A DNA stretch of 64,000 nucleotides from positions 1-64,000 of the forward strand of contig CAKAKS010000175.1 in assembly GCA_916700875.1 (NCBI GenBank). The letters are read 5' to 3'. The stretch is from Sebastes aleutianus. Lineage: Eukaryota; Chordata; Actinopteri; Perciformes; Sebastidae. Position 1 is the first letter of the stretch. The number at the start of each line of letters is the position of its first letter. The notes beneath the pieces are model-generated. The model was not told the origin of the DNA and searched no databases. It was given only the letters and a program-made list of their open reading frames with translations. Positions 42,201 to 49,667 of this stretch are shown here, in pieces. The position numbers were made by a program, and so were the translations under genes.

Positions 42201-45200
42201 CCACTGAGGAAACTACACGAATCATCACTTTACAAATATCACCGGTACTTATTCCTTCATAATGAGCTTCCATTGCGACTGTTCAGTTACAATGTTACTT
42301 CCTCTTTCTCCTGACCTTACTTTACTCTCCACCATAAATTAATACCACAGTAATGATCTAAATGCCTTTTTTTAGGCTTTGGAAATAAGGTCACCAACTA
42401 TGGTCTCAGATCCAGCCTACAGTATTTTCAGCTACTTCAGTATCCGCTCAAACTAGTCTCTCTTTCAACGGCATAACAGCAAAAATGTGAAATGAACTGT
42501 TAATTGTTGTTATGTGACTAATAAAATCTAATGAAACTGTGCAGTTTAAGCTCAGTTATTGTATAACGCATACTTTACTGATGCATATTTTAAAACTACA
42601 AGACTTTACTTAAAAAAAAATCCTGTGTTTGCTGGTGCACCGCCACAGGAAAGAGAGTTATGCTACTAGTTATGGTAAACGCAGTTGTTTTGCAGTGCTG
42701 CCTTCACACCTTCGATAAAAACTATCCTGTGGCATATTGTCTAGCAAGGGGGTTAACCATCACTACCACAGAGCAAACAGAGATATGACTGCAAGTCCAA
42801 CACATAAACCACACTCACTCCTGCATTTGCTGTGGAGAACTCGTCTTCAGCAGCATTACATGAGCAAATACTACAGGTCTACTTCCGTCTACAGAGTCAC
42901 TCGAGTCTGAACCTGATAATACTGGTCAACTGTGACAAACTCAAGTGTAAATACCATGAATCTTACTTTTTTAATTACTTCTAATGAACTGGAGAAATTC
43001 CATCCAGATCAATCGCATTTCCAAAAAATGTTTGCAGCAATTTCCATGCTAGAGCTATGACATTTTGACCAAACTGTTTTTATTCCAATTAGTGAGTAAA
43101 TTCTAATAATAAATTGATCTTGCAATTTACAGTAGAATTCACTTTTAACTAGGGTTGCACAATATGAGGAAAATATAAGATATGCGATACCGTTGAATAT
43201 CGCGATAACGATATTACTTGCGATAAATAAACTGATGATAAATAAACTGCCTTTCTGCTGCTTTCAGTATACTGCTAATATAACAAATTGTGTGAATTAA
43301 AAAAGGCACCAATATAAAAATAGTCACATTTTAAAGTGCAGTTTCCTACTGATACTCTCTTTCAACTTACTCAAAAAATCTGATTGCAATATCGCTGTCC
43401 TAGTTGACATTGCGATGACAATAAAAAAAAACTATATATTGTGCAGCCCTACTTTTAACAGCGGCACAACATTTTAAATGTAAAAGAAAATTAGAGTATT
43501 TTTACATTTGAACGACATGCAGGTGTGGGATTCAGCAGAGCACCAGAACCACACTTTGTTTAGAACATCTTCATTTACAATTTGCAGCTTACCACAACTG
43601 ATAATTTGCTATAAAATAGTTGCTACTGAGATGTTAATTTCTGACCGACAACTAGAGTATGTGCAGTGCCCAACCCTGCTGGGTTGAGTCCGTGTGCTTA
43701 CCTTGCTCAGTGCTCCGGGTTGCTGTGGTCTCATCCCTGCCTGACCCCCAGGTCCCATTTGCTGACTGCCCTGCTGCTGCTGTAGGGTTTCCGCCAACAG
43801 ATTACCACTGTTACCCATGCCTGCACTGCCAGGGTAACCCATTCTTGGCGAGCCATTCATCACCTGCCCCCCCATCAAGCCTTGCTGCTGCTGTCCAGTG
43901 TTGACCTTCTGGGCACCCATCATGGCGGCTGCCCGATTGAGTGCCGCCACCCCTCCAACCATCCCAACCTGCTGCATTAATCCAGGTTGCTGCTGCTGGC
44001 CCTGGGTGGGCATGCCTTGAGGTCCACCGGGGGAGACACCGACACCCCCCATCATCCCCATGGAAGCCCCGGATGCTGTGCTGTTGGAATTAGGGCCACC
44101 CTGCTGTGCCGGTGCTCCAGCGCGCAACAGCTCAGACAGCTGTTTGTGTTTCGCAGCCGCATCCTGGCCTCCTAAACCGAGCCCTCCTCCGAGTCCGGCA
44201 AGACTGGTATGGAGTTGACTGACGTCCCCTCCGTTGGTCAGCCCCAGGTCCGAGGAACTGATGAGCTCATCTGGGAGGTCATGCTCCAGGTCAAAGAGTG
44301 AACCAAAATCTAGGCATGAAAGAAAAGAAAAATCAGATTCACAGCTCAGGAAATTTAGGATTTGCACTACATACAGCCACAATTTTTCAAGACTAATTTA
44401 AGTGTGGTACATCGCTGAAATTAGTTTGAAAACTATCAACCATTAATCTAGAGCCCATGGCTGGACAGCCAGTGCAGCAGTAGCTGCCTCTCGCTGACTG
44501 GATTTCTCTCCTGGGCATCAGTTTGTGGTTTGATTTGGTGCCAAACATGGAGAGTGAACGCAGTAGGGTCAAGGTGAGAAGCCGCAGCGGGGTAAACACT
44601 ACGGTACCTAGGTAGTGGGTGTGTGCATTGGATCTACAGTTATGCGGTGCAAGAGCATGAAACAGAAAAAAGTATCAGAAGTCATATCCACTGCGGGAAA
44701 GTTGTTTGAGAGTGGTCCGTTTAACCTTTAATCCAACGAAATATAGAAATGGCAGTGATCTCTCTACTTTAACAGCCATAAACCAGGTTATCCCTTCAGA
44801 TGGCCCCACAGAAACATAACCTGCATGTTTGATTTATATTATTTATGATAGCTTCTGGCATGTCAACATCCCACTGAATTCTCCTGAAAAATCAATGCTG
44901 CTGTGTAGATATGCTGTGCCAGTGTTTGACTTCATGCATAAATGTACTCACTGCATGAGCAGCCCAGATACTGTAGGAAATTAAACCTACATCAAGCTTG
45001 AAATTCACATTAACTTATTTTCTGACACAGTTGGAGAACTGATGGTGTGGCCACCAATCTTAATTCAGTTATAGATATTGCACATTCATATATGATATAA
45101 AGTTTTTGTGTTATATTATAAGAAATTTAACTATACAACCACCCCATCTATAATGAGCTGGTCAAGATGAGGAGCACCTTCAGTCACAGATTTATCCCCC

Positions 45201-47535
45201 CTCGGCACAACCCAAAGCACCTGGGTCAGTCCTTCATGATGGTAGCCATCAGACTCCACAACCAAGGCTGACCTCCATATGAGAACTATGAGGCCTTTAA
45301 GAACTTTAAACACGCACTATCTGCAACCATCTTGGACTCTAACCACTGGCGCACTTTACACTATATACCACTTTATTGACTGCACATATGTACATACTAC
45401 ATTTATTTATTGACAGACTGTAAACACTATATTCACCCATTCACTCCGTATTTTTTAGATCTCTATCATTGTTTTTACAATTTTTGTATACCTTTACGTC
45501 TCCTGTGTTTCACTCTGTTTGCTGATGTTGCTGCTTTGACACCTGAATTTCCCTCCGGGGATTAATAAAGGTTCATCTTATCTCATCTTATCTTATTGGC
45601 TACACATTGATTGTTTGATTCCCCCATACCTAAAATCATCATGGTTCTGAATGTGTCTCATTAAAACAGGATGCAACAAGAGGAGGTGATGCCCAGAGTT
45701 TACAGCTTCTTGCTCAACATGTGTAAATGCATAAATGTACTCAATGCATGAGCAGCCCAGATACTGTAGGAAATTAAACCTACATCAAGCTTGAAATTCA
45801 CATTAACTTATTTTCTTGACACAGGTTGAGAGCTGATGGTTCGGCCACCAATCTTAATTCAGTTACAGATATTGCACATTCATATATACTATAAAGTGTT
45901 ATATTATAAGAAATGTAACTATTGGCTACACATTGATTGTTTTGATTCCCATACCTAAATCATCATGGTTCTCTATGTGTCTGTGTTATAACAGGATGCA
46001 ACAAGAGGAGGGTGATGCCCAGAGTGTACAGCTTCTTGCTCAACATGTGTAAATGCATAAATGTACTCAATGCATGAGCAGCCCAGATACTGTAGGAAAG
46101 TAAACCTACATCAAGCTTGAAATTCACATTAACTTATTTTCTTGACAGTTTGAGAGCTGATGGTTTTGGCCACCAATCTTAATTTAGTTACAGATATTGC
46201 ACATTCATATATAATATAAAGTTTTTGTGTTATATTATAAGAAATGTAACTATAGGCTACACATTGATTGTTTTGATTCCCATACCTAAATCATCATGGT
46301 TCTCTATGTGTCTGTGTTATAACAGGATGCAACAAGAGGAGGGTGATGCCCAGAGTTTACAGCTTCTTGCTCAACATGTGTAAATGAATTCGTTTGCAAT
46401 AAAAGTTTAATACACAATCAAAGTGAGAGGTATTCAAGTGGTCTGCTTGGGGGATAAGTGTTGAATCATTTTCAGCTGCAAAAAAAAAAGTGCAGCGCGG
46501 TGTCACCGTGCAGCAAACAATGGAGGCTGAACAAGAATGGGCTTCGTCGGTAGCACCATTGAAGAAAACTAAAAAAAGCCTTTGAACAAAAAGACATGAA
46601 AGAAGACGTTTCGGAGAGCGATTTTGCTCTTTCATTTAAACGCTGTAACACAGTCTAACTAGACAAACACAGCTAACTAAGTAAGTCTGCTGAGCAACAA
46701 CAACGCTTTGCTCAACTTTAATGAAGAGTGGAACAATAGCTCACTATAAAACAAGAGTATCGGCTAACAACACGTGAAACACACGGACTCCACGACTCAA
46801 AACGTTTAAATGCAACAACAGAAGGAGTTAAAACACACAGAAAAAGAGCTTGCTCTTGTCCACAATGAGGTTTACCTAGTAAACACTTTAATTTCTGTCG
46901 CTCGCTATGGAGCTCAGCTGAGCCGGTTATCTGCAGAGCTTAGCTTAGTTAGCTAGGCGGCTAGGTTACCGTTACTTTCTCTTAAAGCTACTTTACAAAC
47001 TTCATCTCTACGTTAACAGAGGATTTGTGAAGCCTGTTGTTTCATATATACACACTCTCATTTTTCCAATTAACTAACTTTTAAAAGTAGCAGGTAAAGT
47101 TGAAGCAACCTGGGGTGACTCGACTCTTCCATTGTTTGGGAGGTTGGATGTTACAGTTAGTTAGCTGTAGTTAGCATGTGGATGCTAACACATCACAACA
47201 TCCCTGCAGGGAAAGTTACCTCCTGCACAACAGAGACACATCTCCTCTTTAGCAACACCGAAAACTCTCACTTTACTTTTTTTTATAGTCAATATACAAA
47301 CATTAAAAGCATTAGTTTATGGTGCAGCTCTTAAGTTTGCAGTGCAACTCTACAAAGACTAACCTGTAAATGAACACACCAAACAGCAGAAGCTATAGTT
47401 TATATGTGCAGATAATAAGTAAATGCATGCATTATATTTACCATTTCCATCACTGGCAGACACCGAGAGAGCTGGAGAGGACAGCTTGGGCCTCTTGGCT
47501 GAAGGCGGGCCGGACTCCAGGACATTATCGGCCAT
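8627..47535 (-). CDS. ep300: Histone/lysine acetyltransferase p300 (full coding model, 30 exons, 2958 aa)
   Basis: Exons from the start: 47535-47442, 44309-43702, 41909-41733, 39535-39232, 38754-38641, 38387-38145, 37672-37570, 37274-37149, 36780-36663, 36546-36291, 36113-36036, 35647-35568, 35210-35058, 34555-33935, 33113-32874, 32688-32502, 30958-30840, 27850-27611, 26255-26167, 25069-24989, 22587-22531, 22139-22062, 21479-21412, 20811-20661, 18726-18466, 18215-18050, 16903-16736, 16631-16470, 13911-13630, 12079-8627. All introns are GT-AG and the exons sum to 8877 nt in one open frame. Domain order is TAZ1 (about 334-432), KIX (574-655), bromodomain (about 1180-1287), CH2, HAT, ZZ, TAZ2 and NCBD (about 2405-2455). 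IRLIAGP, MDKLGLGL and GDSKNAKKKNNKKTSKNKSS fit p300 rather than CBP. p300 is a nuclear coactivator that acetylates histones, including H3K27, and many transcription factors. The protein is about 540 residues longer than human p300 (2414), largely from glutamine tracts. Splice choices were made by eye, and paralogue a versus b is undetermined. Confidence 0.95.
9590..9945 (-). repeat. Cluster of CAG/CAA polyglutamine tracts in ep300 last exon
   Basis: Three blocks are visible: 9593-9643, 9740-9781 and 9826-9939. They are mixed CAG/CAA runs of roughly 13-17 Gln each, broken by Leu, Arg, Pro or Ala codons. Two smaller runs occur at 9119-9157 and 9320-9343. Together they account for much of the extra length over human p300. 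Confidence 0.9.
10421..10483 (-). repeat. Pure (CAG)21 tract in ep300 last exon
   Basis: On + this is 21 consecutive ctg triplets in the ep300 frame, with no CAA interruption, giving Gln 2341-2361 of the model. A Leu codon and a His codon border it. It lies about 45 residues before the NCBD. Confidence 0.95.
12080..13629 (-). other. ep300 intron 29
   Basis: The intron contains a TIR element at 12883-13224 (listed separately). No conserved coding sequence is seen in the remainder. Confidence 0.7.
12883..13224. mobile_element. MITE with ggcctttacacac terminal inverted repeats (copy 1)
   Basis: The left end tagggcctttacacac is matched by the right end gtgtgtaaaggccta. The internal gcaactcaacccgttccgca and gcaaattaatcgcacgaaaa segments recur in the element at 33584-33884. 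It has no ORF of its own. Confidence 0.8.
13630..13911 (-). CDS. ep300: ep300 coding exon 29 (end of HAT and start of ZZ zinc finger)
   Basis: The 94-codon exon runs from VFFVIRLIAGPTANSLPP to HCTVCE. IRLIAGP is p300-specific (CBP has IHLHAGP). The HAT end MDGRDAFLTLARDKHLEFSS is intact. The ZZ Cys residues YTCNECKHHVET and CTVCE are present, but the residue that is Trp in human ZZ (TRWHC) is Phe here (TRFHC, codon at 13648-13650). Confidence 0.95.
13975..14560. mobile_element. TTAGTTT-rich teleost DNA-transposon-like repeat (copy 1) in ep300 intron
   Basis: This block of tagtttagttt and gtttcagttt motifs, ending ttactataataaccctggt, recurs at 15310-16050 with the shared segment gccatctcctggaatgtcaagtc. 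Its left part runs on from the exon 29 acceptor side. No coding capacity is seen. Confidence 0.65.
15310..16055. mobile_element. TTAGTTT-rich repeat (copy 2) carrying a nested insertion
   Basis: The same family as 13975-14560, here split by an inserted segment of about 280 bases (roughly 15365-15650). The insert begins ttcagaatcagatttatttg and looks like a retroelement 3' fragment in reverse. It also holds an (AT)n run. The stretch 14560-15310 shows no recognisable feature. Confidence 0.55.
16470..16903 (-). CDS. ep300: ep300 coding exons 27-28 (HAT with lysine-rich autoinhibitory loop)
   Basis: Exons 16903-16736 and 16631-16470. Exon 27 encodes DVFKQATEDRLTSAKELPYF and KELEQEEEERKREENS. Exon 28 encodes KGDSKNAKKKNNKKTSKNKS, the lysine-rich loop that in human p300 is autoacetylated to activate the enzyme, then NKKKPGMPNVSNDLSQKLYA. 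The loop lysines are conserved. NESTDVTKG in human reads NECTDVAKG here. Confidence 0.96.
17115..17405. mobile_element. MITE with tagtgttgtca terminal inverted repeats
   Basis: The left end agtgttgtcaaaaaaatcga is matched by the right end tatcgtgacaacactag. The interior has cgaagtatcgatac and a gagttgacacacacaca segment. A related element in opposite orientation lies at 63250-63520. It sits in ep300 intron 26. Confidence 0.7.
18050..18726 (-). CDS. ep300: ep300 coding exons 25-26 (HAT catalytic core)
   Basis: Exons 18726-18466 and 18215-18050. They encode RMKALFAFEDVEGADVCFFG, QRRVYISYLDSVHFFQP, TTGHIWACPPSEGDDYIFHC and PKRLQEWYRKMLDKAV. By alignment to human p300, Asp1399, Trp1436 and Tyr1467, which line the acetyl-CoA/catalytic tunnel, correspond to residues 1519, 1556 and 1587 here and are all present. 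The split codon GG+G restores QGYTTGH. Confidence 0.97.
18727..20660 (-). other. ep300 intron 24
   Basis: No exon-like sequence is found. There is a poly(T) run near 19121-19138. A possible degenerate repeat occupies 19080-19560. Short ORFs have no recognisable homology. Confidence 0.5.
20661..26255 (-). CDS. ep300: ep300 coding exons 19-24 (CH2: RING/PHD region and start of HAT)
   Basis: Exons 26255-26167, 25069-24989, 22587-22531, 22139-22062, 21479-21412 and 20811-20661. They encode FEFSPQTLCCYGKQLCTI, RYHFCEKCFNEIQGE, SINKEQFQRKKNDTLDPEL, VECIDCSRKMHQICVLHND, GFVCDNCLKKANKTRKENKY and the beginning of the acetyltransferase fold (TKLGCYLETRVNDYIKRQN, then VSDKVVEVKPGMKSR). The PHD-type Cys/His pairs are intact. 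The first residues differ from human mainly by conservative changes. Confidence 0.95.
20972..21235. mobile_element. hAT-like MITE (gtcgactaat palindromes)
   Basis: The element starts tagggctgcaccctcttggt, with tcgattagtcgactaatc and tagtcgactaag motifs, and ends gtgttagtcgattaggc. It lies in ep300 intron 23. Confidence 0.6.
22588..24988 (-). other. ep300 intron 20 with dispersed repeats
   Basis: The intron contains a gactaaaactaga-type repeat (about 23100-23310), an AT-rich element around 23340-23620 (atgattaatcgttgcagctca end) and a LINE-type 3' end near 24560-24745 (aaatttcccctctggagatgaataagg). Poly(A) runs lie near 24375-24395 and 24808-24830. No exon was recognised. Confidence 0.5.
25793..25813. 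repeat. (TTTA)n microsatellite
   Basis: A short ttta tetranucleotide run in ep300 intron 19. The rest of that intron (25070-26166) is G-rich/A-rich low-complexity sequence with no gene. Confidence 0.8.
26609..27160. mobile_element. MITE with ctttcacacaca terminal inverted repeats
   Basis: The left end ctctttcacacacagttccc is mirrored by the right end gggatatgtgtgtgaaaggg. There is no ORF, and it is about 550 bp long. It is in ep300 intron 18, 450 bases upstream of the bromodomain exon in + coordinates. Confidence 0.75.
27611..30958 (-). CDS. ep300: ep300 coding exons 17-18 (bromodomain)
   Basis: Exons 30958-30840 and 27850-27611. They encode FKPEELRQALMPTLEALYRQ through GYCCGRK, nearly identical to human p300. 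The acetyl-lysine-binding Asn in AWLYNRKTSRVYKYC falls at about residue 1252, and the ZA-loop LPFRQPVDPQLLGIPDYFDI is intact. The 2.9-kb intron between the exons carries a TIR element (28927-29640). Confidence 0.96.
28927..29640. mobile_element. Non-autonomous DNA transposon with catagactgtatata TIRs (copy 1)
   Basis: The left end catagactgtatatatata and right end tatatacagtctatgat are inverted repeats. The interior includes gccatgtcccatccgctaac, ccaccagggggcgatccaga and ctaaccatagtatctcttta segments. The last two occur in inverted order in the copy at 63546-64000. Confidence 0.75.
30550..30583. repeat. (CA)n microsatellite
   Basis: An imperfect CA run in ep300 intron 17. The rest of 29641-30839 shows no coding sequence. 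Confidence 0.85.
31548..31880. mobile_element. hAT-like MITE (cgaagctt/cgaagttt termini)
   Basis: The element starts agggctgacccgaatgcttc and its far end contains ccgaagctttgaatccccaa then atggtattcgggactgct, an imperfect inverted match. It is in ep300 intron 16. Confidence 0.6.
32502..33113 (-). CDS. ep300: ep300 coding exons 15-16 (acidic/Lys-rich linker with IKKE motifs)
   Basis: Exons 33113-32874 and 32688-32502. Both encode Glu/Lys/Ser-rich sequence with SUMO-consensus-like motifs (VKMEVKKQEEDD, IKKEKPSGD, VKKEPKEEDE). They end SPASAQSKKK joined to IFKPEELRQ, matching human p300 (APGQSKKKIFKPEELRQ). This corresponds to the region known in human p300 as the sumoylated CRD1 repression domain. 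Confidence 0.93.
33584..33884. mobile_element. MITE, same family as 12883-13224 (copy 2)
   Basis: It has tctagggcttttattgtg at the left and gtgtgtaacgcctttagg at the right, and shares gcaactcaagccgttccgca and gcaaattaattgcacgaaaa with copy 1. It ends about 50 bases before ep300 exon 14 in + coordinates, close to the splice donor of that exon. Confidence 0.75.
33935..34555 (-). CDS. ep300: ep300 coding exon 14 (Pro/Ser/Gln-rich linker with 43-Gln tract)
   Basis: The 621-nt exon starts QNQMSTPPSLPVSSP, passes through SPSPARSLTPQPHQTPPTLP and enters an uninterrupted run of 43 glutamines (34103-34231, mixed CAA and CAG). It ends VPLQRPQTP before gtgagt. The Ser/Pro section resembles the human segment NSPSPVPSRTPTPHHTPP, but human p300 has no comparable polyQ there. 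It encodes a disordered region between KIX and the bromodomain. Confidence 0.92.
34103..34231 (-). repeat. CAA/CAG repeat encoding 43 glutamines
   Basis: On + the run is ttg and ctg triplets in the ep300 frame, giving Gln 927-969 of the model. CAA codons interrupt the CAG codons throughout. A His codon borders one side and Ala-Ser the other. Confidence 0.93.
35058..36113 (-). CDS. ep300: ep300 coding exons 11-13 (disordered linker)
   Basis: Exons 36113-36036, 35647-35568 and 35210-35058. They encode Met/Asn/Gln/Pro-rich sequence: DPSMVRPAGPNQMVNR, then MNQFGQMGMQSMGQRSPLPL, then MGMGAPRMGQSNATQLQNQY. The human protein has the corresponding LNQFGQM and NPPMGYGPRM segments, so the assignment rests on position and short matches. 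Confidence 0.88.
35715..36010. mobile_element. Degenerate hAT-like MITE fragment
   Basis: It starts ctagggctgtcagttcttat, a typical MITE terminus, with degraded AT-rich sequence after it. The right end is not identifiable. It is in ep300 intron 11. Confidence 0.4.
36230..36260. repeat. (GT)n microsatellite
   Basis: A GT dinucleotide run in the intron just downstream (on the - strand) of the exon 10 donor, about 30 bases from the splice site. Confidence 0.92.
36291..36780 (-). CDS. ep300: ep300 coding exons 9-10 (KIX domain, then Gly-Gln-Pro repeat linker)
   Basis: Exons 36780-36663 and 36546-36291. KIX continues VQAIFPTPDPAALKDRRMEN through AEYYHLLAEKIYKIQKELEE, with the conserved Tyr and aromatic residues that bind KID and MLL-type activation domains. 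After the basic KRRTRLQKQ helix end, the linker contains five tandem copies of a six-residue P-S/G-M-G-Q-P-P-like unit encoded by an 18-bp minisatellite (36314-36403). Confidence 0.95.
36314..36403 (-). repeat. Coding 18-bp minisatellite, five units, in ep300 exon 10
   Basis: Five consecutive 18-bp units (ggaggctgtcccatgcyg on the + strand) differ at only one or two sites. They keep frame and encode MGQPPS or MGQPPG. The first unit has a single gga to ggc difference. Confidence 0.92.
36880..37075 (+). mobile_element. LINE-like 3' end fragment in ep300 intron 8
   Basis: The segment gcatttcgttgtctcagtac then caataaagttgaatctaatc is typical of the 3' terminus of fish non-LTR retrotransposons. 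No reverse-transcriptase frame is present. Confidence 0.5.
37149..38387 (-). CDS. ep300: ep300 coding exons 6-8 (TAZ1-KIX linker and KIX start)
   Basis: Exons 38387-38145, 37672-37570 and 37274-37149. The first carries IDPSSIERAYAALGLTYQGN, conserved in p300, and the second MGVNGGVGVQSPNQQ, a p300-type linker. The third ends in SWHEDITQDLRNHLVHKL, the first part of the KIX fold. Phase is consistent through all three. Confidence 0.93.
38564..38622. repeat. (CA)n microsatellite
   Basis: A CA run interrupted by CG steps, just downstream of the TAZ1 exon 5 donor on the - strand. Confidence 0.92.
38641..39535 (-). CDS. ep300: ep300 coding exons 4-5 (TAZ1/CH1 zinc-binding domain)
   Basis: Exons 39535-39232 and 38754-38641. 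After a Gly/Ala/Gln leader, the TAZ1 domain runs from [20 protein letters not shown] to PLKNAGDKRNQQ. The His and Cys ligands of the three HCCC zinc sites are all visible (HAHKCQRRE, CNLPHC, MTHCQAGKSC, HCASSR, HWKNCTRHDCPVC). The domain is essentially identical to mammals. Its known partners include HIF-1alpha, CITED2 and STAT2. The split codon across the intron restores CQVAHC. Confidence 0.96.
39536..41732 (-). other. ep300 intron 3
   Basis: An AT-rich intron. No exon-like sequence or defined repeat was recognised. Confidence 0.6.
41733..44309 (-). CDS. ep300: ep300 coding exons 2-3 (N-terminal region with nuclear-receptor-interacting LxxLL motif)
   Basis: Exons 44309-43702 and 41909-41733. 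The first encodes SLFDLEHDLPDELISS and KHKQLSELLRAG, an LxxLL motif conserved in p300/CBP. A Gly/Met/Gln-rich disordered stretch follows. The second exon gives MSMMANAGPYGGPYGQ through AAQFGMDKKAPPG and matches the corresponding human segment. Both are unstructured linkers before TAZ1. The 1.79-kb intron between them carries a MITE (43152-43452). Confidence 0.93.
43152..43452. mobile_element. MITE with agggttgcacaatat TIRs
   Basis: The left terminus agggttgcacaatatgagg is matched by the right terminus tatattgtgcagccct. The interior has cgcgataacgatattacttg. It is in ep300 intron 2, about 250 bases from exon 2. Confidence 0.8.
44937..46386. repeat. Tandem repeat of about 326-331 bp units in ep300 intron 1
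   Basis: The block from gtactcaatgcatgagcagcc through aacatgtgtaaatg recurs: gcccagagt marks lie at 45691, 46017 and 46348 (spacing 326 and 331). A further part-copy at about 44937-45130 is interrupted by a LINE fragment. The units differ by small substitutions and indels. No ORF runs through the units. Confidence 0.85.
45131..45600 (+). mobile_element. Non-LTR retrotransposon (L2/CR1-like) 3' fragment inserted in the tandem repeat
   Basis: The + strand ends ttccctccggggattaataa followed by a cttatctcatcttatctt simple tail, as in L2/CR1/Rex-type elements. Upstream frames contain a broken retroelement C-terminal-like reading (aatgagctggtcaagatgag). It is 5' truncated and not functional. Confidence 0.65.
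47442..47535 (-). CDS. ep300: ep300 coding exon 1 (N-terminus)
   Basis: The ATG at 47533-47535 opens MADNVLESGPPSAKRPKLSS, nearly the human p300 N-terminus with its basic AKRPKL nuclear-localisation motif. The exon ends GGAAATG before gtaaat, and the split codon joins to DFGSLFDLEHDLPDEL in the next exon. Confidence 0.95.
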
Positions 47536-49308
47536 ATTTTTGACTAATTAACAAAAAAACAAAAAAAGCTGTAGATCCTTATATCCCTTTAAGAGATGCT
47601 TGTGATGGTTTCCCCCACCGCTTTAGAGGAGGGACGGTAGGGGAGAGAGGAGAGCAACTCTTTCTCCCTCACAGTTTCTCCCTCTCTCTCAGGTTTTAGT
47701 CCTCCTCTCTGCAGAGATCAGTCCCCCTCCCCTGTCGGAGATTGTGTTTCTTCAACAGATTTTGAACAGGAGGAGGTGGGAAGGTGGAGTCGGCAACAAC
47801 AAAAAAGAAAAAGGCAAAGCGTGTGCAGGCCTCCTCTGTGACAACCTCATGTGGCCTCTTCTTCTGCGACACGAAAACTGTCCCAAGATCCGTCCTCCGT
47901 GCTCAGCTCAGTCCTGTCCGCCATAGTCGGCGTGAGAGAAAGCCTGTATTTCGGGTCTGAGTGTCTCGATCAGATCAGAGGGCACGAAAAATGCTAATTA
48001 TGATCCCCAAAAAAAAAACACACCAAGCCAGGAGTGTCTCTGTGTTTAACTTCTGCAGCTTCTCATGCAACAGTTATGAGATATCCTCGGTTGCATTCAC
48101 CATTTCTCTCACCTGACCAGACATCTCACCGCTTGCCAATGTGCCTTTTTTTTCCAGACCAAACCGGTGTGTGGACTGTGGAGACCACCAGCAAGCAGCA
48201 GTTAAAGTGGTGCTTCTCAAGTGCAATACTGAGGGAAAACAACAACTTGCATTGGCTTTAACAGCAACTGAATAGTACAGTTCTGCAGAAAGATGAGTCC
48301 CAACACTTTACTCGAGATAAAAGTCAAATATATTGCGGATGCATATATCCATGCACGACTTTTTTCTTTTGCATGTTGGCCTAAAAATGTTGCACTTAGT
48401 GTGTGTTGACCATGCAAGGCACTGGGTCAGAAACTCCTATTGCACATTTGGTTTGTTGCAACCCCCCCTTCCTTTCTGCAAGGTTTTTTGCAGTCGAAAA
48501 TCTTGTTTTTTTGCAGTCAGCAGGGTTGAAAAAATCTCTGCTCTTGTGCAACCAGACTTTATATTTCTTTGACCGTATAGTTCCAAAGCGATAATTGCCA
48601 ATCAGCAGGGCACAAGTCAGATTGATCCAATTAGTTTGTATTTTTGCAAGATCTGTGCGTGAGTGGGGGGTTACTTATCTTGTTCCTCCTCCTGGTTGGT
48701 TTCAGCACTTAAAAATCTCAGATAATGAAAAAGAAAGATGCATATTCTCCAAAAATCCACTCACTCTGCTTTTACAGGATGTCTTGGTCGTGCAAGTGAA
48801 GAGAGAAAAATGATGTAAACCGGAGCACAAGCTAGCAAAGCAGGAACGACGGGGCGAAAAATGTGGTAAAAAAAAACACGACGGTGGGTCGCTGAGATAT
48901 TATGGCTATTTTTGCGAAGCAGGAAAAGCTTCAGATCGACACACTAAATGTTGACACCCCCTAAGATATTTAGGGCTGACAAAAATCGTCTCATTGCCTC
49001 TTTGTGATGGAGAAATGCCCCCCTTCGTGTTTGATTTCCCCCTCTTCTTCTCTCTCTTTAAACCCGTCTTTCTTTCCACCTCTCCCTTCTGCCCGGCAGA
49101 CATTTATTTATATAATTGTCTATGCGGACTCTTTCCTTCCTCCGCGACGGACACATACTGATTTTTCATGTTGATTTCTCCTCTTTTATCGCAGCTTTTC
49201 TCCTTCGTTATGATAAAATATAAAAACCCTCTTCCGCCTCTCTCCTCTCTGCTCCCCCCTTCCTTCCTTCCTTGGATTTGTCGGAGTATTTCCTTCTCAT
49301 GCATACAC

Positions 49309-49346
<38 letters not shown>

Positions 49347-49372
49347 ATATATATAAATATATATATATATAT
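49309..49372. repeat. (AT)n microsatellite
   Basis: A nearly pure AT run of about 64 bases with three short interruptions. The ORFs crossing it (Tyr-Ile runs) are artefacts. Confidence 0.92.
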
Positions 49373-49566
49373 CACCGACTCGGTTTCTCCTCCGTGATGC
49401 TTTCTCTCGCTCTTGATAAACACGGACGGAGGTTTCTCTCCCCTCGCTTCTTCTGTCTCGTGTAGGTTTCCCGGAGTTGTGTTCCGTCGGTGGACCGGAG
49501 TCTGCTCCGTCTTCTTCTCTCGGTTATCTCTGCTCTCCTGTTTCTGACGGGGCTGTCCGCACAAAC

Positions 49567-49577
49567 AAAATGGCGGC
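49567..49577 (+). promoter_or_regulatory. YY1 consensus site AAAATGGCGGC
   Basis: An exact match to the core AANATGGCGGC of the known YY1 motif in a CpG-rich block 2 kb upstream of ep300. In many vertebrate promoters this motif sits near the transcription start. Confidence 0.5.
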
Positions 49578-49667
49578 TTGTTGTTTCTACTCCTCTGATA
49601 CGGGGGGAGGGTTGGAGGTACGGCAACATTAGGCGTGAAGGGGAGGAGGGAGGGAGGAGGGAGGAGA

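Noticed and set aside
45131..45600. Possible intact LINE coding sequence
   Set aside because: The frames are broken by stops within tens of codons and only the 3' end is present.
8627..47535. Assignment as crebbp (CBP) instead of ep300
   Set aside because: Diagnostic stretches (IRLIAGP, KLGLGLDDDSNNQ, KGDSKNAKKKNNKKTSKNKS, VNGGVGVQ) match p300, whereas CBP differs at these positions.
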